DNA of 64,000 nt from the NCBI GenBank assembly GCA_963565915.1, contig OY751490.1, positions 1,674,001-1,738,000 of the forward strand, read 5' to 3'. The notes beneath the pieces are model-generated. The model did no database searches and had not been told where the DNA came from. It worked only from the letters and a program-made list of their open reading frames with translations. The position numbers and the translations under genes are program-made. The stretch is from Entoloma clypeatum (lineage: Eukaryota > Basidiomycota > Agaricomycetes > Agaricales > Entolomataceae). Below, in pieces: positions 46,124-58,033 of this stretch (position 1 is its first letter; each line of letters starts with the position of its first letter).

Positions 46124-46383
46124 AGTAATTGAGGAAAGAAAGAGGAAACTCACTGTTATCTAGAGATAACGACTATGCCCATAAGGGATCAAGCAATAAA
46201 ATCACAGGATCGGCAGTGTTGATGACAACGATCCCCATCTGTTGCGTTGGTAACACCGTGCAAAAGCTATAAAACGTTCCCCGCCATCGTTCATTTTCTT
46301 CAGCTGGTCTCATTCCTTCAGGTGCTGGTCGCCACATCCAATCAACTCTCGTCATCACCCTCTTCAACTTCACTTCTTTCAAC

Positions 46384-47169
46384 ATGGTTCACGTCCCATC
46401 CACCATCGCCTTCGCCACCCTGGCTCTCGGCGTCTCCTCCGCTATGGCACAAGGCTCCTTCTACTCCTTCTTCGCCCGCGCCCCTGGTCCCGCTCCCCCA
46501 CCCGCGAAGCCCTCCGCCCAGCCCTCCGCCCAGCCCTCCCACGCCCCCAACGGTCTCCCGACAAAGACCGTCCACCGCCTCGCCAAGCCTACTTCATGCA
46601 AAGCAGGTGAACCGGTTTCCTGGCCACCCAAGAGCACCGTCAGGCTCCCCAAGAACCAGCAACAGAGTCACGCCCCAGCGCCTTCCCCCAAAGCTGGAGA
46701 ACACTCTCCCACCCCGAACAACGCGCCCCCTATCAAGGCCCGCGCCGCACCCGCTGAGCATGTTCCTAGCCAGCAGCACAACGCCCAGCCCACACCCGCC
46801 CCCCACAGCGTTGCCGGTGCTCCTTCCCCTGCGCCAACAGCCGCCTCCACGATGACCCACACCGGCGGCGACGGCCATGCCACCGTGTACCACATCCTCC
46901 CACCTACCCGTACCCGTTGCTATGATGCTGCTGCTACTGGGGCGAACCGCGCCTCCAATGCCAGGGTTGGACATGGTGTTGGTCATGTCCCATCGTCCGC
47001 AGCGCCTACTGGGACCGGTGCTGTTCCCGCCGCCACACCGGCTGCCAAGCCAAAGCTTTCTGCGAGGGCTGCTTACATCCTGGCGTGAGTGCCTCCTTAT
47101 TTACCTTGGCATCTGAATCCTTTAACTGAGAATTCATTCAGACGATACCTGGCGGACGAGCTTGACTGA
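46384..47169 (+). CDS. Secreted Pro/Ala-rich low-complexity protein
   Basis: The ATG at 46384 opens a typical signal peptide (MVHVPSTIAFATLALGVSS, cleavage likely after SAMA). The mature part is dominated by Pro, Ala, Ser and His (QPSAQPSHAPNG, TPAPHSVAGAPSPAP), with only two Cys (in TSCKAG and TRCYDA). A 57-bp intron at 47085-47141 joins AAYILA to RYLADELD and its TGA at 47167-47169. Without the intron the frame would stop right at the donor. The product is about 240 residues, probably a heavily O-glycosylated cell-wall or extracellular protein. No family is recognised. Confidence 0.7.
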
Positions 47170-47327
47170 TGGATTTTGGAGGGATATTGTAATGATTTGA
47201 AGATATGACGAGTTAATGACCAGTATACGTAGATTTGGATGTGGTAATTAGAAATCTGATTTATTTTTCCGGAAAAGTTGTGGTCCCAAAGACCTCTTCT
47301 TCCCTGCAACGCGACAACTTTGAGTAC

Positions 47328-49915
47328 ATGGCAAACATCCCCCCAAAGTCTCAGGTCAGTTAGGTGCCCTTGACACCCTTGATCACCTCATGATCCCTAC
47401 AGCTCAGGAGAAGACAAAGGCAAAGCTCAGATACCTCCGGCGAAAGAAACAACGTCGAAAAGCCAAAACTAAGGCCACCACCGGCTCCGCAAAACCTGCT
47501 GCAGAGCACGCTTCAGATGCGGAATCAGACGCCTCTGAGATAGAGGAAGAGCAAGTCGCTCCAGTCGCCATAGTCAATCACGAAGAAAAAAAGGCCATGG
47601 AAAAACCTCCCAAGAAACGGCGTAAAGTTGTGGAACAGGATGCACAGGAGGAATTTGGAGATGTAGAGATGGAGGTTCTCGACGGCGGGGGGGCGCGGAA
47701 TCCAGAAAGAATAGTGCAGGAACCAGAATTGCTACCAGAGGGAGCGCTTCCTCTGTTCCCACTGCCAGCTCTCCCCGATGCGCCTTCCAAATCTGTCCTC
47801 GCGATGCAGGGGTTGGACCAGGCCCTCGTAGATGCAGAAATCGTGGATCCCCACACCCTGCTGCCTATCCCCGAGGGTCCGGAACATGGCGGTACTATGT
47901 TGAGTGAGAAAACTAGAAGGCGGTTGAGGGACGTTGGGATAACGGAGCTCTTTGCTGGTAAGTTATATTCGCATCCGCTCTTCAAATAAGGCGTCTCACT
48001 GTATCATAGTCCAGACGAGCTTGCTCCCGTTCCTTCTCCCAACAAACTCCTTTGAACGGGCGTTGTACCAGCCTTATAACCCTCCCCGCGACGTCTGTAT
48101 CTCGGCGCCTACTGGTAGCGGTAAAACTCTCGCTTATGTGCTGCCCATCATCGAGGTGAGGACGGATGGTTCCCTTGATCACCTCACTCTTTTGACTTTG
48201 AATAGGTTTTGTCGACTCGCATAGTCACTCGTCTCCGGGCGTTGATCGTCCTCCCAACTCGCGATCTCGTTACACAGGTTAGGGAAACCTTTGAAGCACT
48301 TGGCAAGGGGCGAGGTCTTCATGTAGGAAGCCTTTTTTTATTCATACCTTTGCATACCAAGTCAGTTGACCAATGGCTGTTCTAGATAGGCACTGCTACA
48401 GGTCAACAGTCCTTTGGGCATGAACAGGCTCAACTAGTGGCCGACAGACATTCATCGTACGTTGAAAAAAGCACATCTACGCGACGAGGGCTGATTGCTG
48501 ATTGTTCTTTCTCAAGTCTGAAAGGAGGGTCGAGCAAAGTCGACGTCCTCATCTGCACACCCGGGAGGCTGATAGATCACTTGCACGGAACACCCAACTT
48601 TTCCCTCCAACACCTCCGATTCCTGGTCCGTAGACAACAAGGCTACCCAAACAGGCCTCTTCTGATCCTTCTGTTCCAGGTGATCGACGAAGCGGACCGT
48701 CTACTCGCACAATCATACCAAGACTGGCTGGCGCACGTCCTAACCGCCATCCACTCTCCACCAAAATCAACAGCAACAGAGCAGCTGTCCGCCGAGCCAA
48801 CCCCATTTCCGTCCATCTCCGACGCCGTTGCCCCGTCGTTCTTGGAAATGTTGCCCTATCCCATCATCCCGTCTTTTCTTCCTCTGGAAACGAAACAGTC
48901 CTCGTGTCAGAAGCTGCTCTTCTCGGCCACGCTTACCCGCGACCCCGGCAAGATCGCTGCGTTGGGCCTGCGGAATCCAAAGTACTTTGTCGTACAGGGG
49001 AGCAAGAAGGAGGGTGGAGTGCTGGATATTGTTATGGAAAAGTTCTCGATGCCTTCTACTTTGACGGTAAGGCTCTTTTTATTATTATTGTTATTTATCT
49101 TTCAGTGGCTCGATGAATCCTGACGTATCTTGTACCAGGAACACATGCTTGTATGCGAGACCTCGCAGAAGCCACTGGTGTTCTTCTACCTCGTGCACAC
49201 GCACAGAGTGACGAACGCGCTCGTCTTTACCAAATCGGCCGAGTCTACGACGCGTCTCGTGCGTCTCTTTGATTTTTTTGAGAAGGAACGGGCGGGAGCT
49301 GGGTCGATGGGGGGGATCGTTGTGCGAGCGTATTCGAGTGATTTGCCTGCTGGGGAGCGCAAGTTGATTTTGGAGAGGTTCAAGGCGCAGGAGATCCAAA
49401 TGTGTGTGCTTTTCTTGTTTGGATTGTGTTGCCTGGTTTCGTTGATTGATGGAGGTGTTTTTTTGTTTTTGCTTTGATAGGCTGGTGTGTTCCGATCTTA
49501 TATCGCGCGGCATAGATATAAGCCATGTGTCTCATGTCGTGAGCTATGATGTTCCGGTTGACATGCGCAAGTATGTCCATCGGGTGGGACGGACTGCTCG
49601 TGCGGGGAGGGCTGGCGATGCTTGGACGTTGGTGGAAGAGCAGGAGGTTTTTTTTTTGTTTTTTTTCTTGGAATATTTGTTCGAGGAAGCTCATGTCAAC
49701 TTAGGCGAGGTACTTCAAGGGGATGCTCAGGGAGGCCGACCATTTGGAGAAAGTGAAGAGGTTGAGGGTAGGGGAAAAGGAGCTGGCGCCATTGGTGCCG
49801 CACTATGAGGTGTGTTGTTGTTTTTCAAAGCTGTGTCATCTTTCTTCTGGAGGCTGAGATGGTGTATTTTGACAAGGCTGCTCTCGGACATTTGAAAGAG
49901 GCGTATTCGAGATGA
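47328..49915 (+). CDS. DBP6: DEAD-box RNA helicase, Dbp6/DDX51-like
   Basis: The ATG at 47328 (MANIPPKSQ) joins across an intron (47355-47407) to a basic then acidic N-terminus ([16 protein letters not shown]). Helicase motifs in order: motif I APTGSGKT (about 48106-48129), Ia LPTRDL, Ib [60 protein letters not shown] and [15 protein letters not shown]. Near the end [20 protein letters not shown] matches the C-terminal part of Dbp6/DDX51, which works in early 60S ribosome assembly in the nucleolus. The last exon ends SR, TGA 49913-49915. About ten introns are inferred. Part of this gene is duplicated at 53379-53610. Confidence 0.88.
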
Positions 49916-50528
49916 TCTTTAACTTTGAATGTCCATTATGAAAAAGTAGTGTATGGATATAGTCACATCTAATGTCACACGCGTCTTTGCCCAATGTTGA
50001 CGTTCAGAGTCTTCACTTTACCGCTTCGTTTGAATCATTTCCAGCTGAGTAGCTATTGAAACACGTATCGGACTTTTTTTCAGAGATTTTCAAGGAAATC
50101 GCACACCAACCCCGATGCTGAGCCGTTTTTCCGGATTTGCTTCTGCCATGTCTCCGACTGTTCACCAACCACGATTATCCCCGTCGATAGACCGGCCAAA
50201 GATAAAAGCCTCCCATATGGACCGCCATCTCTGTCCGATGACATATTTGGCAAAACGGTGGCTTGTGTGCATGGTCATGCGATGCAGGGTGAGCCATATA
50301 ACCCTTGATTTTCCTGGGGCTTAAATGGACATTTATCTTTGAACAGCCATGTAGGACCAAGGTCAGTGGGTCAATGATCATTGATCCAGCTACTCGTCCC
50401 CACCTCGCGTCTTTCTGTTTCACCCTTCCACTTATGAGAGATCAGGCGATGGCACGCCGCGCCTTTAAGCCGGGATGCAGTGGGTTTTTGTTGCGCCTTT
50501 TGTCCTCTCCCCTGGGTGCATGCGACTC
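49916..50528 (+). promoter_or_regulatory. Upstream region of permease copy 1
   Basis: This 613-bp intergenic region is partly conserved upstream of permease copy 2. The stretch GCTGAGCCGTTTTTCC, the CGATTATC...CCGTCGATAGA..GGCCAA block and ACCAAGGTCAGTGGGT at about 50115-50370 recur at about 53650-53940. The conservation shows shared descent, and it may also preserve promoter elements. Confidence 0.55.
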
Positions 50529-52907
50529 ATGTCTTCCCAGGATACGCACACAAAACCGCCTGACGAGAAAAATGAGGGCCGTGTTCCATCATACGAAGAA
50601 GCCGCAGTGAATATCGGGGCGCCAGTAGAGGTGATAAGCCCCCTCGGTTATCACGTCAATGCCATCTCGGTCATCTTCCTGGTGCGTGTCTGGAAGACTC
50701 ATCTTTCTTGCGATTCAAATTTCCTGTGTAGAATATTGGGAGCATGATCGGGACAGGAGTGTTCTCCACGCGTGAGCGCTCTGGCATTGTCACGGTCAAA
50801 GGATGAGGTAGAGCTCATAGGTTGCTAGCTGGGGCCATCCTCAAAGGTGCAGGTTCTATCGGCCTGAGCTTGGTCTTTTGGGTCATTGGGTACGCTTTCG
50901 CAGGCGGTGAGTAGGTCACCTGAATGGTGGGTCTTAGCTGAGCCGCCCGCGTTAGCCTCCCTTTCTGTCTACCTCGAATACGCGTCGTATTTCCCTCGTC
51001 GCTCTGGCGCAGAGGTTGCATATCTAGAGAAGGTATGCATCCGGTTCAGCTCCATGCTACTGGCCCGGCACTAACAGGGCGACGTTCCAGGCATATCCTA
51101 GACCGAAATTCTTGCTGCCAACGGCATTCGCTGTCCAGTCTGTCCTGGGTTCCTTCAGCAGCGGTAATTCCATTGGTATGATGCGCTGTAGTTGACCTGG
51201 GTTAAGGTTGGAATTAATACACGTCAGTGCTCGCGGAATACCTTCTCGTAGCTGCAGGTGGCACGACGACGACATGGCACGTCCGCGGATTGGCTGTTGG
51301 TGGATACACCGTCATAACTATAAGTGAGTTAGGACACAGTTTATCACCCAGGTCGACATTACTCATGCCTTTCTGTGGAGTTTGCGTCCTCAGTACAAAG
51401 TGGTCGCTTCACCTCTCGAATGCGCTTGGAGTAGTCAAGGTATTATCACTGATCTTGCGAGTAGTATTGAAGCACAATCTTGGTATTATTTTTAACACTA
51501 AACATCACCTGCAGCATCGCTGTCTCCGGTCTGGTCGTCCTTGGAGGACATACACGGGTCAAGGACCCTCATGCCAACTTCAGAAATGCTTTTTCGGGCA
51601 CCAGCTCTAACGGGAATGGCTTGGCAACTGCTCTTGTCAAAGTAAACTTTGCTTATGTGGGCTACGAGGTCAGTCAGTGCGCTGCATCCACTGGTCAATA
51701 TTATGATATGACGCGCCATACAGAATGCTTTCAGTGTTATGAATGAAGTCAAGGTGTGTTATCCAATTCCCAAAAAGAGGCTAAATAAATTGTCCTTCAA
51801 GAATCCGATCAAAACAATGAAGCGAAATGCGCCGTTGTCTCTATCTATCGTGTTCGTGCTCTATATGTTTGCCAATATTGCATACTTTGCAGCTGGTAAG
51901 TTCTCATCTTACAGACAATACCAAATTTACCTGGATGCCACTAGTTCCCAAAGAAGCTATCCGAACCTCTAACGAGCTCACAGCAAGTCTGTTCTTCAAA
52001 GAGGTGTTTGGCAATAGCCGGGCCATTACTGCGCTTAGTGCTCTTATCGCTATCAGTAGCTTTGGAAACCTCCTTTCTAGCATTATTGCGTCCTCGAGGA
52101 TTATCAGAGAATGTGGCAGGTGAGTCTAGTTTTTTCATCGTTCGTACACCACCCATTCATCAGCCTTATAGACAAGGCGTTTTGCCCTTCCCCCGATTAT
52201 GGGCCTCCACGAAACCATTCAACACCCCTCTTGGGCCATACCTCCTTAAGTGGCTGCTCACCATCATCATCATTATCGCGCCACCTCCTGGGGATGCATT
52301 CAATTTCAGTGAGTAGGACCACGAACCTGACAGAGTGGTTGATGTTATAGTATACACCCATAAGTCGTCGACCTCCAATCGTACCCGGCAAACGTGTTCA
52401 GTTGCCTGATGACGCTCGGCTTGTTTTTCGTCCGCAAGCGCCGTCGCAGCATCGGCGCACCTCCCAGCGAGTTCCGCGCCTGGACCGCAGTTCTTGTGTT
52501 CGCTCTCCTCGTCAACCTCTATGTTCTGGCTCTACCTTGGGTACCTCCGGAAGGCGGCGTACATGGAGGAGACGTGAGCTTCTTCTATGCAACATATTGT
52601 ATCGTGGGCCTTGGAATGTGCGTCAACGTTCTCGTTTCCATTTCTTTTTTTTTGCGGCGAATTTCAAATGTCATCATTTGTTTTCCTTAGACTGTTCATC
52701 TGTGGACTTGCGTATGTCCTTTGGATACAGATCTTGCCAAAAGTCAGGGGCTATGCTATACGGCAAACTACTGAGAAGTTGAGCGACGGGGCGCAGGCGA
52801 ATCGGCTTGTCAGGATTCCGAATGTTGAGCTGGCGGAATGGGATGCGACGCATGATGAGCATGGAAATTCGATCGAGAGGACGTCAACGACTCCTACTGT
52901 CATTTGA
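50529..52907 (+). CDS. Amino-acid permease, Mup1-like (methionine), tandem copy 1
   Basis: The ATG at 50529 (MSSQDTHTKPPDEKNEG) is read through about a dozen short introns. Family landmarks are NIGSMIGTGVFSTP, GLSLVFWVIGYAFAG, LASLSVYLEYASYFPRRSGA, AVQSVLGSFSSGNSIV, AEYLLVAAGGTTTTWHVRGL, SIAVSGLVVLGGHTRVKDP, NAPLSLSIVFVLYMFANIAY, SALIAISSFGNLLSSIIASS, VDLQSYPANVFSCLMTLG and ALLVNLYVLALPWVPPEG. These match the high-affinity methionine permease (Mup1) branch of the LAT/APC transporters, with about 12 membrane segments in the plasma membrane and hydrophilic ends. The end is TSTTPTVI, TGA 52905-52907. I see no lesion once introns are removed. Confidence 0.82.
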
Positions 52908-53378
52908 CGTTTGACACAGACAGTGAAATTGAAAGCTAATCGCTTGTGCAATTTACGTGTCCGAATAGTTAGGTGCAAGAACATTGTCCAACGCCTTCCC
53001 CCTCGTTCGGTCAGCACCTGTCACAAGGAATTGGGATGTTCTTAGTCAAGGCAAGATCGTAAGTCGCAATTGACAGTTCAAACCGGTTTTCAAGATTCAA
53101 GGATAACTATATTGGTGCCATCATGATATTGACTCTTAGATCAACGTCGTTCACTAATATCTCAATGGCCGTCGTAGTGTCCCTAACCGTGTCATTCTGC
53201 CAGTCTCCGTGACCATGACCCCGATCACCGTCATGCGACTCACTCTCGTGATATAGCACAAAAACCTGACGTTCAATCTTGATGTTGGGGACGCCTCTTA
53301 CCACGGCTGACGGCTCGATCTGCGTGACCTCAGAGGGGGTGATGGTCGTGGGCTATGTCCTCACCGTCGTTCTAGGTG
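52908..53378. other. Duplicated 3' flank of permease copy 1
   Basis: Sequence at about 53150-53370 (CGTCGTAGTGTCC, TCCGTGACCATGACCCCG, GGGCTATGTCCTCA) recurs in diverged form at about 61190-61350, downstream of the third permease copy. It may be the tail of an unrecognised gene, since one minus-strand frame spans it. No product can be named. Confidence 0.5.
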
Positions 53379-53610
53379 GCAGGTGGAGTGCTGAATATTG
53401 TTACAGAAAAGTTTTCGATGCCCCTACGTTGACGGTAGGCCCTTGGCGCTCTTTTCTTTTCAGTGATCCTGACATATCTTTCCAGAACACATGCTCGTAT
53501 GCTCGACCTCCCTGAAACCACTGATGCTCTTCTACCTCGTGTACACGCACCTGCCACCAAGTGATCAATATGTGTGTTTTGTTTGGGTCTTCTGCGTTTG
53601 CGTTCCCAAA
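53379..53610 (+). pseudogene. Fragment of the Dbp6 helicase gene
   Basis: GGAGTGCTGAATATTGTTAC and the following bases match the helicase gene from 49016 through the end of that exon, its intron and the start of the next exon (HMLVC-TS-KPL-FFYLVYTH). After the TH the copy jumps to sequence like 49395-49425 (ATGTGTGTTTTGTTTGG). It has no start, lacks most motifs and stands upstream of permease copy 2, so it is a duplication scar. Confidence 0.8.
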
Positions 53611-54206
53611 GTTTCGCACTGGCAGGCCCGCGGAACACCAACTCACGACGCTGAGCCGTTTTTCCTCCCACGTCGACGTCTGCAAGTCAGAGTTGTTCAC
53701 CAGCGACGATCGATTATCGCCGTCGATAATCGCCGTCGATAGAGCGGCCAACGACGAAACCTTCCATATGGCTCAAGGAAGAATACCTGATCTTTGATAT
53801 CATATATATTCGGCAAAAAAGCGGCTTTCGTGCATGGTCGCAGGATGAACCATCCATGATGCATACCCTCGATGCTCCTGCCAGTGGGCTTAGTTGGACA
53901 TTCATTCTTGAAGAGCCATGTACGACCAAGGTCAGTGGGTTACACGTACAGCAAAATCGACATGACTGAACTCTTTACCGATGATCATCGATCGAGCTAC
54001 TCGTCCCCACCTCGCGTTTTCCGTTCCACACTTCCACGTCTGCGATATATACCCAGTTTCGCTCGATATAATCGCGGAATATCATGATATGTCGTTCCCT
54101 CCCACCTTATGTCCTATTCAATCAAGTGATGACAGGCGCCTTTTAGCACATAGGATGCAGCGAGTTTTGTTGCACCCTTCTTTCTCTCCTTTTGTGCTCG
54201 CGACTC

Positions 54207-56589
54207 ATGTCTTCCCAAGATACACACACGAGACCGCCGGACGAGAAACATGAGGGCCGTGTTGTTTCATACGAAGAAGCTGCAGTGAATGTGGGGGCGC
54301 CAGTAGAGGTGATAAGTCCCCTCGGTTATCACGTCAGTGCCATCTCGGTCATCTTCCTGGTGCGTGTCTGGAAGAGATGGCATCTCTCTAATATTTTATG
54401 CGATCCAAACCTGTGTAGAATATTGGGAGCATGATTGGGACAGGAGTATTCTCCACGCGTGAGCCCTCCAGCATTGTTGGTGGATGAGGTAGATCTCATA
54501 AGTTGCTAGCTGGAGCCATCCTCAAAGGTACAGGTTCTATCGGCCTGAGCTTGGTCTTTTGGGTCATTGGGTACGCTTTCGCGGGCGGTGAGTAGATCAC
54601 CTGAATGCTGTGCCAGGCTGAGCCCCCCGCGTCAGCCTCCCTCTCTGTCTACCTTGAATACGCGTCGTATTTCCCTCACCGTTCTGGTGCAGAGGTTGCA
54701 TATCTAGAGAAGGTATGCATCCGGTTCAGCTCCATGCTACTGGCTCGGTGCTAACAGGGCGACGTTCCAGGCATATCCTAGACCGAAATTATTGCTTCCC
54801 ACGGCATTTGCTGTCCAGTCCGTCTTGGGTTCCTTCAGCAGCGGTAATTCCATTGGTATGAGGCGTCATGATTGATCTGAGTCAGGATTGAAGTAATACA
54901 CGTCAGTGCTCGCGGAATACCTTCTCGTAGCTGCAGGTGGCACGACCACGACATGGCACGTCCGCGGATTGGCTGTTGGTGGATACACCGTCATAACTAT
55001 AAGTGAGTTAGGAAACAGTTTATTACCCCGGTCGACGTTACTCATGCCTTTCCGTGGAGTTTGCATCCTCAGTACAAAGTGGTCGCTTCACCTCTCGAAT
55101 GCGTTTGGAGTAGTCAAGGTATCATCACTGATCTTGCGAGTAGTATTGAAGCACAATCTTGGTCTTATTTTTAACAATAAACATTACCTGCAGCATCGCT
55201 GTATCCGGTCTGGTCGTCCTTGGAGGACATACACGGGTCAAGGACCCACATGCCAACTTCAGAAATGCTTTTTCGGGTACGAGCTCTAACGGGAACGGCC
55301 TGGCAACTGCTCTTGTCAAAGTAAATTTTGCTTATGCGGGCTACGAGGTCAGTCAGTGCACTGCATTTATTGGTCAACATCATGCTATGACGCGCCATAC
55401 AGAATGCTTTCAGTGTTATGAATGAAGTCAAGGTGTGTTATCCAATTCCAAAAAAGAGGCTAAATAAATTGTCGTTCAAGAATCCGATCGAAACAATGAA
55501 GCGAAATGCGCCTTTATCTCTATCAACCGTGTTCGTGCTTTATATGTTTGCCAACATTGCGTACTTCGCAGCTGGTAAGTTCCCTGTCCGAGTCCTTGCA
55601 GCAGCACCAAGTTCACCTGGATTCTGTATATTTCAAGTTCCCAAGGAAGCTATCCGAACCTCCAAGCAGCTGACAGCAAGCCTATTCTTTGTAGAAGTGT
55701 TTGGCGAGAGCCGGGCCATTACTGCACTTAGTGCTCTTATCGCTATCAGCAGCTTTGGAAACCTCCTTTCTAGCATTATTGCGTCCTCCAGGATTATCAG
55801 AGAATGTGGCAGGTGAGTCTAGTCTTTTCATTGTTCGTACACCACCCATTCATCAGCCTTATAGACAAGGCGTTTTGCCCTTCCCCCGATTATGGGCCTC
55901 CACGAAACCATTCAACACCCCTCTTGGGCCATACCTCCTAAAGTGGTTGCTCACCATTATCATTATTATGGCGCCGCCTCCTGGGGATGCGTTCAATTTC
56001 AGTGAGTAGGACCACGAACCTGACAGAGTGGTTGACGTTATAGTATACACCCATAAGTCGTCGACCTCCAATCGTACCCGGCAAACGTGTTCAGTTGCCT
56101 GATGACGCTCGGCTTGTTTTTCGTCCGCAAGCGCCGTCGCAGCATCGGCGCACCTCCCAGCGAGTTCCGCGCCTGGACCGCAGTTCTTGTGTTCGCTCTC
56201 CTCGTCAACCTCTATGTTCTGGCTCTACCTTGGGTACCTCCGGAAGGCGGCGTACATGGAGGAGACGTGAGCTTCTTTTATGCGACATATTGTATCGTGG
56301 GCCTTGGAATGTGCGTCAACGTTCTTGTTTCCATCTCTTTTTTCCACGGCGAATTTTGAATGTCATCCATAGACTGTTCATCTGTGGACTGGCGTATGTC
56401 CTCTGGATACAGATATTGCCAAAAGCCAGGGGCTATGCTATACGGCAAATTACTGAGAAGTTGAGCGATGGGGCACAGGCGAATCGGCTTGTCAGGATTC
56501 CGAATGCTGAGCTGGCGGAATGGGATGCGACGCATGATGAGCATGGAAATTCGATCGAGAGGACGTCGACGACTATTGCTGCCATTTGA
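54207..56589 (+). CDS. Amino-acid permease, Mup1-like (methionine), tandem copy 2
   Basis: The ATG at 54207 (MSSQDTHTRPPDEKHEG) starts a near-copy of the gene at 50529, exon for exon, with most changes in introns and at silent sites. Coding differences include LACGG-region spelling, KEAIRTSKQLTASLFFVEV and an end of TSTTIAAI. The frame appears intact over all exons, ending TGA 56587-56589. Because introns remain and are only moderately diverged, the copy came from DNA duplication and not from retrotransposition. Whether both copies transport methionine, or one has a shifted substrate, cannot be told from sequence alone. Confidence 0.82.
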
Positions 56590-57221
56590 CGTTTCTATAC
56601 AGTCTTTCGAAAAAATAGTCTTTCGTGCAATTGGCGTGTCCGAATCGGCATTCAGTATAAAGTTTTCCAACCCCCCCTCCAAGTTTGGTCAGTCACTCTC
56701 GCAGGGGATTGGATGTTCTAAGTCAAAGAAAGATCGCAAGCCCCATTTGACAGTTCGAATTTGAAACCGTTTTCAGCATTCAAGGATAATTGAATAACAA
56801 TAACTGAGACCGCGTTCGCAACAAGGGTGGGGAGAGTCAGGTTTCATAGGCCATGGAGTGAATCTAGTCCGAGTCTGGATTTCTACCCAAAGGCTTCATA
56901 AAACCATCGCTGTCGACTTGAAGTCGCCAAGGTGCGCTGCGCGTAGGCGTATTGGAGGGCTCAGCTTCAGGTGAAGTGTAAAACGACAGTAGTGATGAGA
57001 AGTATAGATTAGAGGATCCGTGTCTTCCCAGCAGAGCTTGACGGCGGAGGACTGCAGTACATCGTAGAATGTGTAGTGTCAACACGATCTACGGGGGGTA
57101 GTCTCGAAAAATAAGACGGCTTTGGGATACGGGTTCATGGGGGGACCAAATACGTAGAGCATAGATATCGAGACATTGAGGTAGCGGTTATTCCAGAGCC
57201 CTGTAATTTGGAGAAACTAGA
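56590..57221. other. 3' flank of permease copy 2
   Basis: The first 200 bp (CGTTTCTATACAGTCTTTCG onward) closely match 60902-61100 behind the third copy. The rest holds nothing recognised. Confidence 0.55.
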
Positions 57222-57876
57222 TCACTGGAGGATCACTTCGACCTCATTAATACCTCCAGCCTGTGATGAAGAAGTAAAGACGTCGGCGCCTGATGCCAAA
57301 GAGTCGATCAATAAAGCAAGTCGGGACGTCCCCAAGTTTGGTTCCTTTATATAAGGTTCAGCACAGAACGCCAAGGGGTTGTTGAATAGGACATACAAGA
57401 CATACCTTAGTACGAATCTCCTCAAGATCATTCTTGAATCCGTCCGCCACAGACGCCATCCAAAATTTCCTGAACTTCTCTTTCATAATCTGCTCTTTCT
57501 CATCGTTTTTCCCGCTCTGAGAGCCGTTCAGAAAGCTCGGTAACTGAGCTGGGGGCGGTGACGGGGAAGGCGAAAAATGACGCGGTTGTTTTGAAACTCC
57601 AGGTTTTCGTAGGGTTGTGGAAGGTGCAGCCGGCTCCGCAGTCTCGGGTTCTGATTCAGAATCGGAAGACGATTCGGATGGAGATGAGGAAGACGAAGGG
57701 GAAGAATCAATGGGTTCAACGACTGGTAGAGATTTCGCGGATTTTGTTGGTTCCTCCTCCTTATCTGAATCTGATTCCGAGGATGATGATGAGGAGGAGG
57801 ATGAGGAAACTGCCCGCCGTTTGCGCTTTCTTTGGCGTTTTCTGGGCACCACCGGTTTTGCGATCGCAGCTGGCAT
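57222..57876 (-). CDS. RSA3: Ribosome assembly protein 3 (Rsa3)
   Basis: The ATG at 57876 (MPAAIAKPVVPRKRQRKR) starts a basic segment, then Ser/Asp/Glu tracts and a Pro/Ser linker. The conserved C-terminal Rsa3 part is FRKFWMASVADGFKNDLEEI, then across a 61-bp intron (57345-57405) KEPNLGTSRLALLIDSLASG, ending TGA 57222-57224. The DLEEIR-K-EP-L--SRL-LLIDSLA-G pattern is the family signature. Rsa3 is a nucleolar factor in 60S subunit assembly that is linked in yeast to Dbp6, whose gene lies 7.3 kb to the left. The product is about 195 residues. Confidence 0.88.
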
Positions 57877-58033
57877 ACTTGGTGGAGGACAGAATCTGAA
57901 TGGTTCGCAAAAGATGATCGCACGTGATCGACCAACGACCAAACCCTGCTTTGAGGTTAGGGTTGATTGGCCAAATCTTTTTCAATTGGCACCCGTTATC
58001 TTCTTCCCGAACACTACCAGTATTTCCTTCAAG

